Positions 60,046 to 64,000 of a stretch of 64,000 nt of DNA are shown here, in pieces. Numbering within the stretch: the stretch's first letter is position 1; every line of letters begins with the position of its first letter. The notes beneath the pieces were generated by a model that saw only the letters and a list, made by a program, of their open reading frames with translations, was not told the origin of the DNA and made no database searches. A program made the position numbers and the translations under genes. The stretch is taken from positions 31,051 through 95,050 of the forward strand of contig JAFVEY010000044.1 of assembly GCA_017475765.1 (NCBI GenBank), written 5' to 3'. This DNA comes from Clostridia bacterium (GTDB lineage: Bacteria > Bacillota > Clostridia > Oscillospirales > Acutalibacteraceae).

Positions 60046-61779
60046 ATGATAAAAGAATTGGCAAAAAGTATAAGAGAGTATAAGCTGCCTTCCATACTGT
60101 CGCCGATATGTGTTGTCTGTGAGGTTATTCTGGAGGTTTTGCTGCCCTTTCTTATGGCAAGGCTTGTCGATGACGGAGTAGAAAAGGAGAATATGGATTA
60201 TATTCTGAAAATGGGAGGAGCACTTGCAGTAGTGGCGTTCGCTGCTTTGCTGTTCGGCGCACTTTCGGGAAAATTTGCTGCGGAGGCTTCGGCAGGATTT
60301 GCCAGGAATCTCAGACATGATATGTTTTATAAAATACAGGAATATTCTTTCGCAAACATAGATAAATTTTCGACATCAAGCCTTGTGACAAGAATGACAA
60401 CCGATATTACCAATCTCCAGAATGCTTACCAGATGATCATCAGAGTGGCAGTAAGAGCACCGTTTATGATGATATTTGCAATGATCATGTCATTCAATGT
60501 CAATGCGCAGCTTTCGTGGATCTTCGTTGTCTTTATTCCCCTGATCGCCTTAGCGCTGGGCATCATTATCCGCTTTGCCCATCCTGTTTTTAGCAGGGTT
60601 TTTAAAACCTATGATAAGCTGAATAATGTGGTGCAGGAAAATCTTCACGGAATCAGAGTGGTAAAATCCTTTGTCCGTGAGGAGCATGAAGTTCGGAAAT
60701 TCGGTAAAATTTCCGATCTGATCTATAAAGATTTTACAAAGGCTGAAAAAACCGTAGCGTTCAATATGCCTGTCATGCAGTTAAGCGTCTATGCCTGTAT
60801 TCTTCTGATATCATGGTTTGCTTCCAGGCAGATCGTTTCCGGCGGAATGACGACCGGTGAACTGATAAGCATGATGACTTATGTTTTCCAGATACTGATG
60901 AGCCTTATGTTTCTGTCCATGACCATGGTAATGGTGACAATGTCAAGGGCATCTGCTGAACGTATTACAGAGGTTCTGACAGAGGAGATCGACCTGAGAA
61001 ATGATGAGTCGCCTGTCGGAGAAATCAAGGACGGAAGTATCATATTTGATCATGTCAATTTCAGCTATGCAAAGGATTACGATAAGCTGTGCCTTAAAGA
61101 TATCAGCCTCAACATAAAATCCGGAGAAACTGTCGGCATTATCGGAGGAACAGGCTCTTCAAAATCAAGTCTGGTGCAGCTGATACCGAGATTGTATGAT
61201 GTGACTGACGGCAGGATTCTTGTGGGCGGCACAGAAGTTGGCAAGTATGATATCAAAGCGCTTCGTGATAATGTGGCAATGGTGCTTCAGAAAAATGTCC
61301 TGTTTTCAGGAACCATCAAAGAAAATCTCTGCTGGGGCAATGAAGACGCCTCTGATGAGGATATTGTAAGGGTGTGCAGACTGGCACAGGCAGAGGATTT
61401 TATCGAGCGTATGCCCGATAAATACGATACATATATCGAGCAGGGCGGAACCAATGTTTCCGGCGGTCAGAGGCAGCGTCTCTGCATTGCCCGTGCCTTG
61501 CTCAAAAAACCGAAAATACTGATTCTTGATGATTCGACTAGTGCTGTCGATACCAAAACCGACAAACTTATCCGCAAGGCGTTTCTGGAGGAAATTCCCG
61601 ATACGACAAAGATCATCATTGCTCAGCGTATTTCCTCGGTTCAGGATGCGGATAAGATCATTATCATGGACAAGGGAACGGTAAATGCTGTCGGAACACA
61701 TGATGAGCTTCTGAAAACAAATAAGATCTATCAGGAAGTATATTATTCTCAGCAGAAGGGAAGTGCGGAAAATGGCTGA
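60046..61779 (+). CDS. ABC exporter half-transporter with degenerate ATP site
   Basis: 577 residues: six TM helices (about 15-300), then an NBD. Walker A reads GGTGSSKSS (Ser replaces the Gly before Lys), Walker B ends LILDDS (Asp in place of the catalytic Glu) and the H-loop is AQRISS (Gln for His), while the signature is canonical, VSGGQRQR. This is the pattern of the non-catalytic half of a heterodimeric exporter (TM287/288, LmrCD type). It overlaps the partner's start by eight bases. Confidence 0.92.
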   Translation: MIKELAKSIREYKLPSILSPICVVCEVILEVLLPFLMARLVDDGVEKENMDYILKMGGALAVVAFAALLFGALSGKFAAEASAGFARNLRHDMFYKIQEYSFANIDKFSTSSLVTRMTTDITNLQNAYQMIIRVAVRAPFMMIFAMIMSFNVNAQLSWIFVVFIPLIALALGIIIRFAHPVFSRVFKTYDKLNNVVQENLHGIRVVKSFVREEHEVRKFGKISDLIYKDFTKAEKTVAFNMPVMQLSVYACILLISWFASRQIVSGGMTTGELISMMTYVFQILMSLMFLSMTMVMVTMSRASAERITEVLTEEIDLRNDESPVGEIKDGSIIFDHVNFSYAKDYDKLCLKDISLNIKSGETVGIIGGTGSSKSSLVQLIPRLYDVTDGRILVGGTEVGKYDIKALRDNVAMVLQKNVLFSGTIKENLCWGNEDASDEDIVRVCRLAQAEDFIERMPDKYDTYIEQGGTNVSGGQRQRLCIARALLKKPKILILDDSTSAVDTKTDKLIRKAFLEEIPDTTKIIIAQRISSVQDADKIIIMDKGTVNAVGTHDELLKTNKIYQEVYYSQQKGSAENG

Positions 61780-63658
61780 TATGAAAAAACCGAAACCAAG
61801 ACTTCAAAATCCGTCAAAAGTGATCAAAAGGCTGCTCAGCTATCTTAACGGTTACAAACTGCGCTTCATTATTGTGCTGATATGTATTGTGGTCAGCGCT
61901 GCGGCAAGCGCCTTAAGCTCCATGTTCATACAGATACTGATCGATAATTATATCACTCCGCTGATGGGTGCGGATAATCCGGATTTCAGCGGACTGTTAA
62001 AAATGCTTCTTGTCATGGCGGCTGCCTTTCTGATCGGTGCGCTTGCAGGACTTGCCTATAACATCCTGATGGTGACGATATCACAGGGTATACAGAAAAA
62101 AATCCGTGACGAGCTTTTTTCGCATATGCAGACACTTCCGATCAGTTATTTTGACACCCATTCTCACGGCGATATCATGAGCCACTATACAAATGATATA
62201 GATACGCTCCGCCAGATGATGTCTGTCAGTCTGCCGCAGATGTTTTCTTCTGTAATTACATTGATCACCGTTTTTGCTGCCATGGTTGTGCTGAATATTT
62301 ATCTGACGATCTTTGTGCTTGTTTTTGTTGCTGTAATGCTTGTCATCACAAAGAAGATTGCTTCAGGTAGTGCTGTCAATTTTGTTGCCCAGCAGAAGGA
62401 ACTTGGCGAGGTAAACGGTTATATTGAAGAAATGATAAACGGTCAGAAGGTCATTAAGGTATTCTGCCATGAAGAAGCTGCAAAGGAGGAATTCAACAGA
62501 AAGAATGATGCTCTCTGCAAAAGTGCGACAGCGGCTAATACCTATGCGAATATTCTTATGCCGATCACCAATAACCTCGGAAATCTGCAGTATGTGCTGA
62601 TTGCGATCGTCGGCGGAGCATTGTCCATATTCGGGTTAAGTCCCGTAACGGCAGGTGTGATTGGTTCCTTCCTTTCGCTTTCCAAAAACTTCACACGTCC
62701 GTTCAGCGAAATCTCACAGCAGCTTAATGCCGTTATTATGGCATTGGCAGGAGCGGAAAGAATATTTGCGCTCATGGATGAGCAAAGCGAGCAGGACAAC
62801 GGCTATGTTACCCTTGTCAATGCAAAATATGATAGAGACGGCAATGTCACAGAAACAGAAGAGCGCACAGAAATGTGGGCGTGGAAGCATCCGCACGGTG
62901 ACGGCAGCATTACCTATACAAAACTGTGCGGAGATATTGTGATGGACGGCGTTGATTTCGGTTATACTCCCGAAAAGACGGTTCTTCATGATGTCACGCT
63001 TTTTGCCGATTCTGGTCAGAAGGTGGCATTTGTCGGAGCAACGGGTGCCGGTAAGACAACGATCACCAATCTTATCAACCGATTTTATGATATAGCGGAT
63101 GGAAAGATCCGATATGACGGTATCAACATCAATAAGATCAGAAAGCCCGACCTTCGCCGTTCTCTCGGAATTGTGCTTCAGGATGTTCACTTGTTTACGG
63201 GAACCGTAATGGAAAACATACGTTACGGCAAACTGGACGCAACGGACGAAGAATGTATTGCAGCGGCGAAGCTTGCCAATGCGCATGATTTTATTTCAAT
63301 GCTTCCTGACGGCTATAATACGGTAATTACAGGTGACGGCGGACAGCTTTCTCAGGGACAATGCCAGCTCATCTCCATTGCAAGAGCGGCAGTTGCCGAC
63401 CCGCCGGTCATGATACTTGACGAGGCAACATCAAGCATTGATACCAGAACGGAAGCTCTTGTATCGAAAGGTATGGACGGGCTTATGTACGGCAGAACCG
63501 TATTTGTTATTGCTCACCGCCTGAGTACGGTTCAGAACTCTGATGTGATCATGGTGCTTGAGCTTGGCAGGATCATTGAAAGAGGAACACACGATCAGCT
63601 GATTGCACAAAAGGGCAAATATTATCAGCTCTATACCGGTGCATTTGAGCTATCCTGA
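61772..63658 (+). CDS. ABC exporter half-transporter with canonical ATP site
   Basis: 628 residues: six TM helices, then an NBD with canonical Walker A (GATGAGKTT), Walker B (MILDEATSSID) and H-loop (AHRLST), but an altered signature, LSQGQCQ. Together with the preceding gene this yields one working and one degenerate composite ATP site. An insert of about 30 residues precedes the NBD (about 350-385, Glu/Thr-rich with EERTEMWAWKHPHG). ATG 61772 is used. Substrate is unknown; MarR control suggests a toxic compound or peptide. Confidence 0.92.
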   Translation: MADMKKPKPRLQNPSKVIKRLLSYLNGYKLRFIIVLICIVVSAAASALSSMFIQILIDNYITPLMGADNPDFSGLLKMLLVMAAAFLIGALAGLAYNILMVTISQGIQKKIRDELFSHMQTLPISYFDTHSHGDIMSHYTNDIDTLRQMMSVSLPQMFSSVITLITVFAAMVVLNIYLTIFVLVFVAVMLVITKKIASGSAVNFVAQQKELGEVNGYIEEMINGQKVIKVFCHEEAAKEEFNRKNDALCKSATAANTYANILMPITNNLGNLQYVLIAIVGGALSIFGLSPVTAGVIGSFLSLSKNFTRPFSEISQQLNAVIMALAGAERIFALMDEQSEQDNGYVTLVNAKYDRDGNVTETEERTEMWAWKHPHGDGSITYTKLCGDIVMDGVDFGYTPEKTVLHDVTLFADSGQKVAFVGATGAGKTTITNLINRFYDIADGKIRYDGININKIRKPDLRRSLGIVLQDVHLFTGTVMENIRYGKLDATDEECIAAAKLANAHDFISMLPDGYNTVITGDGGQLSQGQCQLISIARAAVADPPVMILDEATSSIDTRTEALVSKGMDGLMYGRTVFVIAHRLSTVQNSDVIMVLELGRIIERGTHDQLIAQKGKYYQLYTGAFELS

Positions 63659-63706
63659 TTTATTGATAATGGTAAATGCAAGGAAGTTCGGAAATTAAAA
63701 AGATAC

Positions 63707-63760
63707 AAATGATGGATCCCCTCGTTGCTGTACAGCATTGAGGGGATCCATCATTTTGGA
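63707..63760 (+). terminator. Long hairpin terminator after the exporter operon
   Basis: A 17-bp perfect stem (63707-63723 with 63740-63756; core GATGGATCCCCTC) followed by a short T-run (TTTTGG). Confidence 0.85.
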
Positions 63761-63925
63761 AAAGGGCGGCTGCTTGATAAAACGCTGGATGAATTATTTC
63801 GAGAGGACTAAAGAATGGTTGGATTTGTTTATTTTGCATATTTTTTCTTGAATTATAGCCATTGATTTGGAATTTATTGATACTTGCATTATTGATGTTG
63901 ATGTGATAAAATAATATAGTAATTT

Positions 63926-63999
63926 CCGGGTGTAGCGCAGATTGGTAGCGCGCTTGAATGGGGTTCAAGAGGCCGCAGGTTCGACTCCTGTCACTCGGA
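63926..63999 (+). tRNA. tRNA-Pro (anticodon GGG)
   Basis: A complete cloverleaf: acceptor CCGGGTG with CACTCGG (one G-T), D-stem GCGC/GCGC with loop AGATTGGTA, anticodon stem CTTGA/TCAAG with loop ATGGGGT (anticodon GGG at 63960-63962, G37 as usual for tRNA-Pro), T-arm GCAGG-TTCGACT-CCTGT. Discriminator A at 63999. The first C of a possible encoded CCA is the last base of the window. Confidence 0.95.
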
Positions 64000-64000
64000 C

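Overview
The window looks like chromosome of an anaerobic low-to-mid GC Firmicute of the class Clostridia, most likely a Ruminococcus-like member of the Oscillospiraceae. This is an inference from strong AGGAGG-type ribosome binding sites, frequent TTG/GTG starts, ZapA/MreBCD/RecD2/ComF housekeeping genes, a short type-3 prolyl-tRNA synthetase, an AprAB plus CysDN sulfate route, glycogen phosphorylase, and secreted proteins with the 90-residue repeats common in ruminococci. No species is claimed.

Positions 1-19,100 are mostly core genes. They include a DUF4026/DUF2314 protein cut by the window edge, a lipoprotein gene broken by an in-frame TAG, and a leftward block (small membrane protein, proS, aroK, aroE). 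After these come acpP, glgP, zapA, a U32 peptidase, dut, the cell-shape block mreB-mreC-mreD-PBP2, a MinD-like ATPase, mgsA and an F420-ligase-like protein. mreB is bracketed by two copies of a short MITE-like repeat; two more copies lie near 26.9 and 46.8 kb.

Positions 19,300-35,600 are partly accessory. recD2-comF and a second mreB are followed by three low-complexity DUF4190-like membrane proteins, a 106-bp unit repeated three times in tandem, and a secreted CAP-domain protein. Next is a regulatory locus (27.1-32.1 kb): a LytTR regulator with Asn at the phosphoacceptor site, a Spo0A-like regulator, an independently transcribed 18-residue Trp-rich peptide ORF, and two tandem GHKL sensor kinases with divergent membrane sensors but nearly identical output domains. 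A large secreted repeat protein and a flavin-type oxidoreductase follow.

Positions 35,900-57,800 form a sulfur island that appears to carry a complete route from sulfate to homocysteine. Sulfate uptake (sbp-cysT-cysW-cysA) sits behind a small leader ORF. A six-gene tetrapyrrole operon (hemA, sirC-like, hemC, cobA-hemD, hemB, hemL) can supply siroheme. A second long operon encodes MetY, a small siroheme sulfite reductase, a TusA-like protein, thioredoxin, a ThiS-like carrier with a masked C-terminus, its E1 enzyme, a JAMM protease, a thioredoxin reductase-like enzyme, APS reductase AprAB and ATP sulfurylase CysDN. A LysR regulator closes the island. The ThiS/E1/JAMM/MetY/Sir set matches the protein-thiocarboxylate homocysteine pathway (HcyS/HcyF/HcyD) known from Wolinella succinogenes.

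Positions 57,800-64,000 hold a YjbR-family protein, a decayed winged-helix gene, a metallophosphoesterase, a MarR regulator with a heterodimeric ABC exporter, and tRNA-Pro(GGG) at the window edge.
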